A stretch of 64,000 bases of DNA from Trebonia kvetii (GTDB lineage: Bacteria > Actinomycetota > Actinomycetes > Streptosporangiales > Streptosporangiaceae): NCBI RefSeq assembly GCF_007827045.1, contig NZ_RPFW01000003.1, forward strand, positions 496,001-560,000. Reading direction: 5' to 3'. Shown here piece by piece: positions 9,424-19,984 of this stretch (its first letter is position 1; each line of letters begins with the position of its first letter). A model generated the notes under the pieces. The model searched no databases. It was not told where the DNA came from and saw nothing but the letters and a program-made list of their open reading frames with translations. The position numbers and the translations under genes were made by a program.

Positions 9424-9738
9424 GTGGAGCGCGTCTGCTTTCTCTCGCGCGTCCGGCCTGACCGGCTGGACGAATACCGCGAACGGCACGAAACCGTCTG
9501 GCCGGAGATGCGGGCCGCGCTTGCCGCCGCCGGCTGGGGCAACTACTCGATCTTCCTGGCGGACGACGGGCTGCTCGTCGGCTACCTGGAGACCGAGGAC
9601 TACCAGGCCGCGCTCGACGCGATGGCCGCGACCGACGTCAACACCCGATGGCAGGCGGAGATGGCCGGGTTCTTCGTCGCAGCAGGCCCGCGCGATCAGT
9701 CGTTCCTGCGACTTAAAGAGATATTCCACCTCGACTAG
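9424..9738 (+). CDS. rhaM: L-rhamnose mutarotase
   Basis: A 104-residue protein of the RhaM/RhaU family that interconverts alpha and beta L-rhamnose. Family marks are YRERHETVWPEM near the N-terminus, NYSIFLADDGLLVGY in the middle and the C-terminal LKEIFHLD. The GTG start at 9424 has AGGAGG (9408-9413) 10 nt upstream. It heads the catabolic half of the locus, 52 nt before the isomerase gene. Confidence 0.92.
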   Translation: MERVCFLSRVRPDRLDEYRERHETVWPEMRAALAAAGWGNYSIFLADDGLLVGYLETEDYQAALDAMAATDVNTRWQAEMAGFFVAAGPRDQSFLRLKEIFHLD

Positions 9739-9790
9739 CAGCCCCCGGGCTGGCTCTGCACCACAGATCGTTTTAGGAGATGACCCCGAA

Positions 9791-10957
9791 ATGCGTGACC
9801 TGACCGCGGTCAAGGACGCCCTCAAGGACCATCGGATCGAGCTGCCGTCCTGGGCGTTCGGCAACAGCGGGACCCGGTTCAAGGTGTTCGGCCAGCCAGG
9901 CGTGCCGCGTGACCCGTTCGAGAAGGCCGACGACGCCGCGCAGGTGCACCGGTACACCGGGGTGGCGCCGGCGATGGCGGTGCACATCCCGTGGGACAAG
10001 GTCGCCGAGTACGACGCGCTCGCCGCGCATGCCAAGGCGGCCGGGATCACCATCGGTGCGGTCAACTCCAACGTGTTCCAGGACGACGACTACATGCTCG
10101 GCAGCGTGTGCAACCCCGATCCGAAGGTACGCAAGAAGGCGCTGGCGCACCTGCTCGACTGCGTGGACATCATGGATGCCACCGGCAGCAGGGACCTGAA
10201 GCTGTGGTTCGCCGACGGCACCAACTACCCCGGCCAGGACGACATCGCGGCCCGGCAGGACCGGATGGCGGAGGCCCTCGCGGCGGTGTACGCGCGGCTC
10301 GGACCCGGCCAGCGGATGCTGGTGGAGTACAAGCTGTTCGAGCCGTCGTTCTACACGACGGACATTCCCGACTGGGGCACCGCCCTCCTGCACTGCACCG
10401 CCCTCGGCCCCAAGGCCCAGGTCGTGGTGGACACCGGTCACCACGCGCCCGGCGTCAACATCGAGTTCATCGTCGCCATGCTGCTCAAGGCGGGCAAGCT
10501 CGGCGGATTCGACTTCAACTCCCGCTTCTACGCCGATGACGACCTGATGGTGGGGGCGGCAGACCCGTTCCAGCTGTTCCGCATCATGCACGAGGTGGTG
10601 AAGGCGGGCGCCCTGGCACCGGATGCGGGGGTGGCGTTCATGCTCGACCAGTGCCACAACATCGAGCCGAAGATCCCGGCGCAGATCCGCTCGGTGATGA
10701 ATGTCCAGGAGGCGGTCGCCAAGGCGCTGCTCCTCGATGAGGACGCGCTGCACGCCGCACAGCTTGCCGGGGACGTGCTCGCGTCGAACGCGGTGCTGAT
10801 GGACGCCTACAACACCGACGTCCGCCCGCTGCTCGCCGAGCTGCGCCAGGAGATGGGGCTGGCACCGGACCCGGTGCGGGCGTACCTCGCGTCGGGGTAC
10901 GCGGAGAAGATCATCGCCGAACGAGTCGGCGGCAACGCCGCAGGATGGGGAGCCTGA
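9791..10957 (+). CDS. rhaI: L-rhamnose isomerase
   Basis: A 388-residue TIM-barrel isomerase of the Pseudomonas-type RhaI family, converting L-rhamnose to L-rhamnulose with divalent metal. Conserved segments include LKLWFADGTNYPGQDD, a Glu in MLVEYKLFEPSFY, Asp/His in VVDTGHHAPGVN, and the GGFDFNSRFYADDDL loop. ATG 9791 follows TAGGAG with an 11-nt gap. The end overlaps the possible ATG of the aldolase gene by 13 nt. It resembles the actinobacterial and proteobacterial enzyme rather than E. coli RhaA. Confidence 0.93.
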   Translation: MRDLTAVKDALKDHRIELPSWAFGNSGTRFKVFGQPGVPRDPFEKADDAAQVHRYTGVAPAMAVHIPWDKVAEYDALAAHAKAAGITIGAVNSNVFQDDDYMLGSVCNPDPKVRKKALAHLLDCVDIMDATGSRDLKLWFADGTNYPGQDDIAARQDRMAEALAAVYARLGPGQRMLVEYKLFEPSFYTTDIPDWGTALLHCTALGPKAQVVVDTGHHAPGVNIEFIVAMLLKAGKLGGFDFNSRFYADDDLMVGAADPFQLFRIMHEVVKAGALAPDAGVAFMLDQCHNIEPKIPAQIRSVMNVQEAVAKALLLDEDALHAAQLAGDVLASNAVLMDAYNTDVRPLLAELRQEMGLAPDPVRAYLASGYAEKIIAERVGGNAAGWGA

Positions 10958-13017
10958 TCACCGTGGCTGACTCGACCTACCAGACCCCGGCGGACGAGAC
11001 CGTCGCCGCGCTGATCGGCCGCAGCAACCGGCTGGGCGCCGACCCGCGGAACACCAACTACGCCGGCGGCAACACCTCGGCGAAGGGCGCCGCTGTCGAC
11101 CCGGTGACCGGCGAGCCGGCGGAGCTGCTCTGGGTGAAGGGCTCGGGCGGTGACCTGGGTACGCTGACCGAGGCGGGCCTGGCCGTGCTGCGCCTTGACG
11201 CGCTGCGCGCCCTGGTGGGTGTGTATCCGGGGGTGGACCGCGAGGACGAGATGGTCGCCGCGTTCGACTTCTGCGCGTTCGGCAAGGGCGGGGCGGCGCC
11301 GTCGATCGACACCGCGATGCACGGGCTTGTCGAGGCGGCGCACGTGGACCACCTGCACCCGGACGCGGGCATCGCGTTCGCGACCGCGGCCGACGGGGAG
11401 AAGCTGACCGCCGAGTGCTTCGGCGGCCGGGTGGCCTGGGTGCCCTGGCGGCGCCCGGGCTTCCAGCTCGGCCTGGACATCGCCGCGATCAAGGCCGCGA
11501 ACCCCGGGGCGATCGGGGTGATACTCGGCGGGCACGGCATCACCGCCTGGGGAGACACCAGCGAGGAGTGCGAGGCGCGCTCGCTTGAGATCATCGCCGC
11601 CGCGCAGAAGTTCATCGACGAGCGGGGGACAGCGCAACCGTTCGGGAAGATCGTCGTCGAGCCGCTGCCGGAGACCGAGCGCCGGGCACGGGCCGCCGCC
11701 CTCGCCCCGGTGATCCGCGGCCTCGCCTCGACCGACAAGCCGCAGCTCGGGCACTACAGCGACCACCCGGCGGTGCTCGAGTTCGCGGGCAGTGAGAAGC
11801 TCGCCGCGCTCGCCGCGCTCGGCACCTCCTGCCCCGATCATTTCCTGCGCACTAAGGTGCGGCCGATGGTGCTCGATGTGGCGCCGGACGCGCCGCTTGA
11901 GGTCGTGATCGCGCGGCTGCGCGAGCTGCACGAGGCCTACCGGGCGGAGTACCGGGCGTATTACGAGCGGTACGCCACCCCGGACTCACCGCCGATGCGC
12001 GGCGCGGACCCGGCGATCGTGCTGGTCCCGGGGGTCGGCATGTTCAGCTACGGCGCGGACAAGCAGACCGCGCGGGTGGCGGGGGAGTTCTACCTCAACG
12101 CGATCGGCGTGATGCGCGGGGCGGAGGCGATCTCGTCCTACGCGCCGATCGCGGAGAGCGAGAAGTTCCGCATCGAGTACTGGGAGCTTGAGGAGGCCAA
12201 GCTGCGGCGCCGGCCCAGGCCGAAGCCGCTGGCCGGGCGGATCGCGCTGGTCACCGGCGGCGGGTCCGGGATCGGCCGGGCCACCGCGCGGCGGCTCGCC
12301 GCCGAGGGCGCCTGCGTCGTGGTCGCCGACCGGGACGCGCAGTCGGCGAAGGCGGTCGCCGGCGGGATCGGCTCCGCCGATGTCGCGGTGCCGGTGGCCG
12401 CCGACGTCACCGCCGAGGACGACGTGGCCGCCGCGATCGCCGCCGCGGCGCTCGCCTTCGGCGGCGTCGACCTGGTGGTCAACAACGCGGGCCTGTCGAT
12501 CTCCAAGCCCCTCGCGGAGACCACCGTGGCCGACTGGGACCTGCTGCACGACGTGATGGCGCGCGGCTCGTTCCTGGTCTCCCGCGAGGCCGCCAAGGCC
12601 ATGGAAGCCCAGGGGATGGGCGGCGACATTATCTACATCGTGTCGAAGAACGGCGTGTTCGCCGGGCCGTCCAACGTCGCCTACGGCGCCGCCAAGGCCG
12701 ACCAGGCGCACCAGGTCCGGCTGCTCGCCGCCGAGCTCGGCGGCATCGGGGTGCGGGTCAACGGGATCAACCCCGACGGGGTCGTGCGCGGCTCCGGCAT
12801 CTTCGCCGGCGGCTGGGGTGCCAAGCGCGCAGCCGTCTACGGCGTCCCCGAGGAAGAACTGGGCGCGTACTACGCCCAGCGCACCCTGCTCAAGCAGGAG
12901 GTGCTGCCCGAGCACATCGCCGCCGCCGTGTTCGCCCTCACCGGCGGGGACCTGCCGCTCACCACCGGACTGCTCATCCCCGTCGACGCGGGGGTGGCCG
13001 CGGCGTTCCTGCGATGA
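10945..13017 (+). CDS. rhaD: Bifunctional rhamnulose-1-P aldolase / SDR dehydrogenase
   Basis: A 690-residue fusion. Residues about 1-400 are a class II aldolase domain (NTNYAGGNTSAK, metal-site HVDHLHPDAG, GGHGITAWG). Residues about 428-690 are a short-chain dehydrogenase (nucleotide motif VTGGGSGIGRA, VNNAGLS, catalytic Tyr in NVAYGAAKAD). Such fusions (YuxG/RhaEW type) cleave L-rhamnulose-1-phosphate to dihydroxyacetone phosphate and L-lactaldehyde, then oxidise the aldehyde to lactate. GTG 10963, 10 nt after GGGGAG, is an equally good start. It overlaps or abuts rhaI. Confidence 0.92.
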   Translation: MGSLITVADSTYQTPADETVAALIGRSNRLGADPRNTNYAGGNTSAKGAAVDPVTGEPAELLWVKGSGGDLGTLTEAGLAVLRLDALRALVGVYPGVDREDEMVAAFDFCAFGKGGAAPSIDTAMHGLVEAAHVDHLHPDAGIAFATAADGEKLTAECFGGRVAWVPWRRPGFQLGLDIAAIKAANPGAIGVILGGHGITAWGDTSEECEARSLEIIAAAQKFIDERGTAQPFGKIVVEPLPETERRARAAALAPVIRGLASTDKPQLGHYSDHPAVLEFAGSEKLAALAALGTSCPDHFLRTKVRPMVLDVAPDAPLEVVIARLRELHEAYRAEYRAYYERYATPDSPPMRGADPAIVLVPGVGMFSYGADKQTARVAGEFYLNAIGVMRGAEAISSYAPIAESEKFRIEYWELEEAKLRRRPRPKPLAGRIALVTGGGSGIGRATARRLAAEGACVVVADRDAQSAKAVAGGIGSADVAVPVAADVTAEDDVAAAIAAAALAFGGVDLVVNNAGLSISKPLAETTVADWDLLHDVMARGSFLVSREAAKAMEAQGMGGDIIYIVSKNGVFAGPSNVAYGAAKADQAHQVRLLAAELGGIGVRVNGINPDGVVRGSGIFAGGWGAKRAAVYGVPEEELGAYYAQRTLLKQEVLPEHIAAAVFALTGGDLPLTTGLLIPVDAGVAAAFLR

Positions 13018-13036
13018 CCGGAGGGCACCAGGCGCG

Positions 13037-13306
13037 ATGGCTGATCCCGCACTGGAGAGATCCTCGCTGGCGGCCCGCCCGCAGCCGGCCAGTTCGCTGG
13101 CGGCATCCCTGGCGGCAGAGTTGAGCCGCGAGGACCTGGAACTGCTGCGCCTGCTCGCAAGGGGACTGCCGCTCGAGGCGGTGGCGCGGCGGCTGCACAC
13201 CTCGGAACGGACCGTGCGGCGCCGGATCAAGGGCATCTGCGAACGGCTCGGCGTGTCGGCGTCCATCGAGGCCGTCGTCTGGGCGGCGCGGCGAGGCCTG
13301 GTATGA
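13037..13306 (+). CDS. Small orphan LuxR/GerE-type HTH protein
   Basis: An 89-residue protein that is little more than a LuxR-type helix-turn-helix. After a 30-residue low-complexity N-terminus comes LSREDLELLRLLARGLPLEA, then a recognition-helix region with TSERTVRRRIKGICERLGV. No sensor or receiver domain is present. The start follows GGAGGG, 12 nt upstream, and the stop overlaps the rhamnulokinase start (ATGA). It therefore sits inside the catabolic operon between aldolase and kinase. A role in tuning rhamnose gene expression is inferred from position only. Confidence 0.75.
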   Translation: MADPALERSSLAARPQPASSLAASLAAELSREDLELLRLLARGLPLEAVARRLHTSERTVRRRIKGICERLGVSASIEAVVWAARRGLV

Positions 13307-14757
13307 GCCGGCCTTCGATGAGCACCGTCTCCGTCGCCGCCGTCGACCTCGGCGCGTCGGGCGGGCGGGTGATCGCCGGCCGGGTCTCGCCGGACCTGGT
13401 GGAGCTGCACGAGGTGAGCCGGTTCGGCAACGAGCCGGTGCGGGCCGCGGGCACCCTGTACTGGGACATCCTGCGGCTGTACGCAGCGGTGGAGTCCGGC
13501 CTTCGCGACGCCGCGGCGGGCTACCCGCTGAGCGGCGCGGGCATCGACTCCTGGGCAGTCGACTACGGGCTGCTCGACGCATCCGGCGCGCTCCTCGGCA
13601 ACCCGGTGCACTACCGGGATTCACGCACGGACCGGATCAGCATCCCGGTGCCTGCCGGCGAGCTGTACGCGGTGACCGGGATACAGCACCTGCCGTTCAA
13701 CACGATTTACCAGCTCGCCGCCGCGCTTGGCACGCCCGTGCTCGATGCCGCGCGGACGCTGCTGCTCATCCCCGACCTGCTGGCGTACTGGCTTACCGGG
13801 ACGGCGGGCGCCGAGGTCACCAACGCGTCGACGACCGCGCTGCTCGACGTGACCTCGCGGACCTGGGCCACGGAAATCATGGAGCGCGCCGGGATCTCGC
13901 CCGCGCTGTTCCCCGCGCTGCGCCAGCCGGGCGACGTGATCGGGCCGGTGCTCGCCGACGGCATCGCAGGCGCCGACGGGCGGCCGCTGCCGCTGATCGC
14001 CGTGGGCTCGCACGACACGGCGTCCGCGGTGGTCGCGGTGCCCGCCGCCGGGCCGGACTTCGCCTACATCTCCTCGGGTACCTGGTCACTGGTGGGCATG
14101 GAACTGCCCGCGCCAGTGCTCACCGAGGCGAGCAGGGCGGCCAACTTCACCAACGAGGCGGGGATCGACGGCACCATCAGGTACCTGCGCAACGTCAGCG
14201 GCCTGTGGCTGCTGCAGGAGTGCCAGCGGCACTGGGGAACGGCGGCCGGCTCCCTCGAATCCCTCCTCGCCGGGGCGGCCGCCGCCGACCCGGGGCGGTT
14301 CGTCATCGACGCCGACGACCCGGTGTTCCTGCCGCCGCGAGACATGCCGGCGCGGATCGTGTCCTGGCTGGCCGCCCGCGGGCAGCCGGCGCCGTCGACC
14401 CCCGCGCAGATGACCCGGTGCGTCCTTGACAGCCTGGCGCTCGCCTACCGGCGCGCGCTGCGGGACGCGCAGGAGCTGTCCGGACGGCATGCGGACGTCG
14501 TGCACATCGTCGGCGGCGGGTCGCGCAACGAGCTGCTCTGCCAGCTGACCGCCGACGCGTGCGGGCTGCCCGTCGTCGCGGGGCCCGCCGAGGCCACCGC
14601 GCTCGGCAACGTGCTCGTCCAGGCCCGCGCGCTCGGCGCGGCACCCGGCACGCTCGACGGCATGCGGGCACTGCTCCGCACCTGCCTCGGGCTACGCCAT
14701 TACATGCCGTCGGCTAGTACGCACGGCTGGGCGGAGGTGGCGAGCCGTCTGCGTTAA
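13303..14757 (+). CDS. rhaB: Rhamnulokinase
   Basis: A 484-residue FGGY-family sugar kinase that phosphorylates L-rhamnulose at C1. The N-terminal phosphate loop AAVDLGASGGRVIAG, the substrate segment GIDSWAVDYGLLD, ISSGTWSLVGMEL and the C-terminal ADP-site VHIVGGGSRNELLCQ mark RhaB rather than xylulokinase or glycerol kinase. The start is coupled to the HTH gene by an ATGA overlap. It is the last catabolic gene before the regulator. Confidence 0.93.
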   Translation: MSRPSMSTVSVAAVDLGASGGRVIAGRVSPDLVELHEVSRFGNEPVRAAGTLYWDILRLYAAVESGLRDAAAGYPLSGAGIDSWAVDYGLLDASGALLGNPVHYRDSRTDRISIPVPAGELYAVTGIQHLPFNTIYQLAAALGTPVLDAARTLLLIPDLLAYWLTGTAGAEVTNASTTALLDVTSRTWATEIMERAGISPALFPALRQPGDVIGPVLADGIAGADGRPLPLIAVGSHDTASAVVAVPAAGPDFAYISSGTWSLVGMELPAPVLTEASRAANFTNEAGIDGTIRYLRNVSGLWLLQECQRHWGTAAGSLESLLAGAAAADPGRFVIDADDPVFLPPRDMPARIVSWLAARGQPAPSTPAQMTRCVLDSLALAYRRALRDAQELSGRHADVVHIVGGGSRNELLCQLTADACGLPVVAGPAEATALGNVLVQARALGAAPGTLDGMRALLRTCLGLRHYMPSASTHGWAEVASRLR

Positions 14758-14767
14758 GGAGCAGAAT

Positions 14768-14780
14768 TTGACACGTTCCA
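14768..14780 (+). promoter_or_regulatory. Candidate LacI operator upstream of the regulator
   Basis: TTGACACGTTCCA matches the 13-mer at 4208-4220 in 12 of 13 positions and lies 53 nt before the LacI-family start, consistent with autoregulation. Confidence 0.5.
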
Positions 14781-14833
14781 ATACCGCACCCGACACTTGG
14801 CTCAGTCATTCCATTCGAGAATCGGGTTAAACG

Positions 14834-15859
14834 GTGCCGGTCAGCATCAGGGAGGTCGCCGCCCACGCCGGGGTGTCCGTCGCCACGGTCTCCAACGTGC
14901 TCAACCAGCCTGACATCGTGGCGCAGCGGACACGGGACCGGGTGAACGCCTCGATCAGGGAACTCGGCTTCGTGCGGAACGAGTCGGCGCGTCAGCTGCG
15001 CGCCGGGCGGAGCCGCACGATCGGCCTCGTGGTGCTCGACGTCGCCAACCCGTTCTTCACCGACCTGGCGCGCGGTGTCGAGGACGAGGCGAACAAGGCC
15101 GGCCTCGCGGTCATCCTGTGCAACAGCGACGACCAGGAGCGCAAGGAGAAGCAGTACCTGGAGCTGCTCGAGGAGCACCGCGTCCAGGGGGTGCTGATCA
15201 CGCCCGTGGTGGGCGCCGGCCCCCGCCTTGAGAGGCTGCAGCGGCGCGGCACGACCGTGGTCCTCGTAGACAGCCGCTCGCCGCTGCGCGGCCAGTGCTC
15301 GGTCGCGGTCGACGACGTGCTCGGCGGCGACCTCGCGATCTCGCACCTGCTGCGCACCGGCCACGAGCGCATCGTCTACATCAGCGGCCCGCCGGGAATC
15401 CGGCAGGTCGCCGACCGGCGTGAAGGGGCGCTCCGGGCGCTCGCGCGGGTCGGCAGGTCACCGGACAGCCTGCCGGTGATCGAGGCCGGGGCGCTCAACG
15501 TCGCCGCCGGGCAGAAGGCGGGCGGCGAGATCGCCGCGCTCCCCCCGGCGGCCAGGCCGACCGCGGTGTTCTGCGCCAACGACCTGATCGCGCTCGGCGT
15601 GCTGCAGGAGATGACCCGCAACAAGATCCGGGTGCCCGAGGACATCTCCATCATCGGCTACGACGACATCGAGTTCGCGGCCGCGGCGGCAGTGCCGCTC
15701 ACCTCGGTGCGGCAGCCGCGGCAGCAGCTCGGCCACACCGCCGCGCGGATGCTCCTCGAGGAGTCGGCGGCCGCCGACGGCGATCATCAGCACCGTCAGG
15801 TCATCTTCGAGCCGGAGCTCGTGGTCCGCCAGTCCGTCGCCCCGCCGCCCGGCAACTAG
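14834..15859 (+). CDS. LacI-family regulator of the rhamnose locus
   Basis: A 341-residue repressor. The N-terminal helix-turn-helix and hinge (SIREVAAHAGVSVATVSNVL, residues about 4-23, then the hinge near LRAGRSRTIG) are followed by a sugar-binding-protein-like effector domain (VVLDVANPFFTDLARG, FCANDLIALGVLQ, ISIIGYDDIEFA). The GTG start at 14834 lacks a strong Shine-Dalgarno. It follows rhaB by 76 nt, and the shared 13-mer at both ends of the locus suggests it represses the whole locus until rhamnose or a derivative is present. The effector is unproven. Confidence 0.88.
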   Translation: MPVSIREVAAHAGVSVATVSNVLNQPDIVAQRTRDRVNASIRELGFVRNESARQLRAGRSRTIGLVVLDVANPFFTDLARGVEDEANKAGLAVILCNSDDQERKEKQYLELLEEHRVQGVLITPVVGAGPRLERLQRRGTTVVLVDSRSPLRGQCSVAVDDVLGGDLAISHLLRTGHERIVYISGPPGIRQVADRREGALRALARVGRSPDSLPVIEAGALNVAAGQKAGGEIAALPPAARPTAVFCANDLIALGVLQEMTRNKIRVPEDISIIGYDDIEFAAAAAVPLTSVRQPRQQLGHTAARMLLEESAAADGDHQHRQVIFEPELVVRQSVAPPPGN

Positions 15860-15862
15860 ACT
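15857..15862 (+). promoter_or_regulatory. -10 element for guaA
   Basis: TAGACT overlaps the LacI-family stop codon and lies 42 nt before the guaA start. No purine riboswitch was recognised in the short leader. Confidence 0.35.
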
Positions 15863-15904
15863 TGTGCCCTTACACGGGGTTACACCCTGCTGGAAGGGGT
15901 TGGA

Positions 15905-17479
15905 GTGTCCGGACCTGGTGGGTTTGACACCGTTCTGGTCGTTGACTTCGGCGCGCAGTACGCCCAGCTGATCGCCCGCCGAGTGCGGGAGTGCCACGTC
16001 TACTCGGAGATCGTGCCGTCCACGATGCCGGTCGGCGAGATGCTGGCCAAGCGGCCGAAGGCGATCATCCTGTCCGGCGGCCCCGCCTCGGTGTACGCCG
16101 AGGGCGCGCCCGCCGCGCCCGAGGGCCTGTTCGAGGCGGGCGTGCCCGTCTTCGGCATCTGCTACGGGCACCAGGTCATGGTCAGCGAGCTTGGCGGCAC
16201 CGTCGAACGGACCGGGGCGGCCGAGTACGGCGGCACGCCGCTGCGCATCGCGCCCGAGCCGGGGCACCTGCTCGCCGGGCTCGGTGCCGAACTGAACGTC
16301 TGGATGTCGCACGGCGACACCTCCACCGTCGCGCCGGCCGGCTTCATCGTGACCGCGCAGACGGCGGCGACGCCGGCCGCGACGATCGAGGACGAGCGGC
16401 GCGGGTTCTACGGGGTGCAGTTCCACCCCGAGGTGATGCACACTGAGCACGGCACCAAGATCCTGCGCCGGTTCCTCGAGGCGGCGGGCTGCCGCCCGTC
16501 GTGGACGATGCTGAACATCGTCGAGGAGCAGACCGAGCGAATCAGGGAGCAGATCGGCGGCGGCCGGGCGATCTGCGGCCTGTCCGGCGGCGTTGACTCC
16601 GCCGTCGCCGCCGCGCTCGTGCAGCGGGCCATCGGCGACAGGCTGACCTGCGTGTTCGTCGACCACGGGCTGCTGCGCAAGGGCGAGGCCGAGCAAGTCG
16701 AGCAGGACTTCGTCGCGGCGACAGGGGTGAACCTGCACGTCGTCGACGCCTCGCAGGAGTTCCTCGCCGCCCTCGAGGGCGTCACCGACCCGGAGGACAA
16801 GCGCAAGATCATCGGCCGCGAGTTCATCCGCGCGTTCGAGCGCGCCGCGCGGGAGATCACCGCCGACGCGGGCGCGCACGGCGAGTCGACCGAATTCCTC
16901 GTCCAGGGCACGCTCTACCCGGACGTGGTCGAGTCGGGCGGCGGCACCGGCACGGCCAACATCAAGTCGCACCACAACGTGGGCGGGCTGCCTGACGACC
17001 TCAAGTTCCAGCTCGTCGAGCCGCTGCGCTGGCTGTTCAAGGACGAGGTGCGGAAGGTCGGCGAGGAGCTCGGCCTGCCGTCTGAGATCGTCTGGCGGCA
17101 GCCGTTCCCCGGACCCGGCCTCGGCATCAGGATCATCGGCGAGGTCACCGCGCAGCGCCTGGCCATCCTGCGCGAGGCGGACGCGATCGCCCGCGCCGAG
17201 CTGACCGCGGGCGGTGTCGACCAGACCGTGTGGCAGTGCCCCGTGGTGCTGCTCGCGGACGTGCGCTCGGTCGGCGTGCAGGGCGACGGGCGCACCTACG
17301 GTCACCCGGTGGTGCTGCGGCCGGTGACCAGCGAGGACGCGATGACGGCCGACTGGGCCAGGCTGCCCTACGACCTGCTCGCCAGAATCTCCACCCGGAT
17401 CACCAACGAGGTCCGCGAGATCAATCGCGTGGTACTCGACGTCACATCCAAGCCGCCGGGCACCATCGAGTGGGAGTAG
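15905..17479 (+). CDS. guaA: GMP synthase (glutamine-hydrolysing)
   Basis: A 524-residue enzyme that aminates XMP to GMP. The N-terminal class I glutamine amidotransferase has the nucleophile Cys86 in GICYGHQ and the His/Glu pair near FHPEVMH. The ATP-pyrophosphatase domain has the P-loop LSGGVDSAVAAALV, and the C-terminal dimerisation domain ends in KPPGTIEWE, typical of GuaA. Full length. The GTG start follows GGAAGGGG. guaB and guaB3 lie 3-5 kb downstream, so three guanine-nucleotide genes cluster around groES-groEL. Confidence 0.96.
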   Translation: MSGPGGFDTVLVVDFGAQYAQLIARRVRECHVYSEIVPSTMPVGEMLAKRPKAIILSGGPASVYAEGAPAAPEGLFEAGVPVFGICYGHQVMVSELGGTVERTGAAEYGGTPLRIAPEPGHLLAGLGAELNVWMSHGDTSTVAPAGFIVTAQTAATPAATIEDERRGFYGVQFHPEVMHTEHGTKILRRFLEAAGCRPSWTMLNIVEEQTERIREQIGGGRAICGLSGGVDSAVAAALVQRAIGDRLTCVFVDHGLLRKGEAEQVEQDFVAATGVNLHVVDASQEFLAALEGVTDPEDKRKIIGREFIRAFERAAREITADAGAHGESTEFLVQGTLYPDVVESGGGTGTANIKSHHNVGGLPDDLKFQLVEPLRWLFKDEVRKVGEELGLPSEIVWRQPFPGPGLGIRIIGEVTAQRLAILREADAIARAELTAGGVDQTVWQCPVVLLADVRSVGVQGDGRTYGHPVVLRPVTSEDAMTADWARLPYDLLARISTRITNEVREINRVVLDVTSKPPGTIEWE

Positions 17480-17561
17480 CTAGTAGCTCAACGTGGTTGT
17501 GCGTGCACAAGCTGCCAAATCGTGAGGTGAAGGCGGGAGCCGCGCCGTCGGCCGGCTCGTG

Positions 17562-17590
17562 TTGACGCGGTCGACGGGGGCGGTTAGTGT
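17562..17590 (+). promoter_or_regulatory. groES-groEL promoter
   Basis: TTGACG (17562-17567), a 17-nt spacer and TAGTGT (17585-17590) form a good vegetative promoter directly upstream of the CIRCE operator. Confidence 0.7.
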
Positions 17591-17596
17591 TCGGGA

Positions 17597-17623
17597 TTAG
17601 CACTCACTCATGTAGAGTGCTAA
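17597..17623 (+). promoter_or_regulatory. CIRCE operator (HrcA site)
   Basis: A perfect CIRCE element, TTAGCACTC, 9-nt spacer, GAGTGCTAA. It overlaps the expected transcription start, so HrcA would repress groES-groEL. hrcA itself is not in the window. Confidence 0.95.
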
Positions 17624-17723
17624 TGCGACGAGGCAGGTCTGACACCCGCGACGGCAGGCCACCCCTGGTCGCCTCGCATATGCAACTCACCCATCAGCCA
17701 TTTCCGGAGGGGGAGGTCAGATC

Positions 17724-18032
17724 GTGACGACCGCCACCAAGGTTGTTCTCAAGCCGCTCGAGGACCGTATTGTGGTCCAGCCGCTCGAGGCCGAGCAGGT
17801 CACCGCGTCCGGGCTTGTCATCCCGGACACCGCGAAGGAGAAGCCCCAGGAGGGCAAGGTCCTCGCGGTTGGTCCGGGCCGTTTCGACGAGTCCGGCAAG
17901 CGCATCCCGGTCGACGTTCAGGTCGACGACGTTGTGCTGTACAGCAAGTACGGCGGCACCGAGGTCAAGTACTCGGGCCAGGAGTACCTGGTGCTCTCGG
18001 CCCGCGACGTGCTCGCGGTCATCGAGAAGTAG
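17724..18032 (+). CDS. groES: Co-chaperonin GroES
   Basis: A 102-residue 10-kDa chaperonin that caps the GroEL ring. Conserved sequences are KPLEDRIVVQPLEAE at the N-terminus, the mobile loop around TASGLVIPDTAKEKPQEG, and the C-terminal LVLSARDVLAVIEK. The GTG start follows GGAGGGGGAGG. The mRNA leader runs about 125 nt from the promoter and CIRCE element. groEL follows after 90 nt. Confidence 0.97.
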   Translation: MTTATKVVLKPLEDRIVVQPLEAEQVTASGLVIPDTAKEKPQEGKVLAVGPGRFDESGKRIPVDVQVDDVVLYSKYGGTEVKYSGQEYLVLSARDVLAVIEK

Positions 18033-18122
18033 TTATTCGTCTGCGGGCCTTCGGCTGCCCACAGCGGCCGGGGGCCCGTCGGCGTCCGATACCTGAATCC
18101 AACCGTAGGTTGAGGTAAGTCA

Positions 18123-19739
<1,617 letters not shown>

Positions 19740-19774
19740 CTCGGCTAGGCCGGCTGCTTTACCCGCTTTAACCC

Positions 19775-19814
19775 CGAATGCGGGGCGCACGGGCAACCGC
19801 GCGCCCCGCATTCG
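19775..19814. terminator. Terminator after groEL
   Basis: Perfect 14-bp stem (cgaatgcggggcgc / gcgccccgcattcg) with a 12-nt loop. It has no long T-tract, but lies between convergent groEL and the small minus-strand gene and could serve both. Confidence 0.75.
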
Positions 19815-19984
19815 CCATTTCACCGTGTATCCGGGGCGGTGCCGCTCCGGCAAAGATCAAGACCAGCACCATCCCCGCCCCGTTACTCCCGCAAGCCCAC
19901 AGCAATCCCGGCGATTGCCCAGTTGACAGGGAACGAAAGCCGGCCGCACGGAGACGGTGCGGCCCGCGTTCGCGTCTCAGGGGG

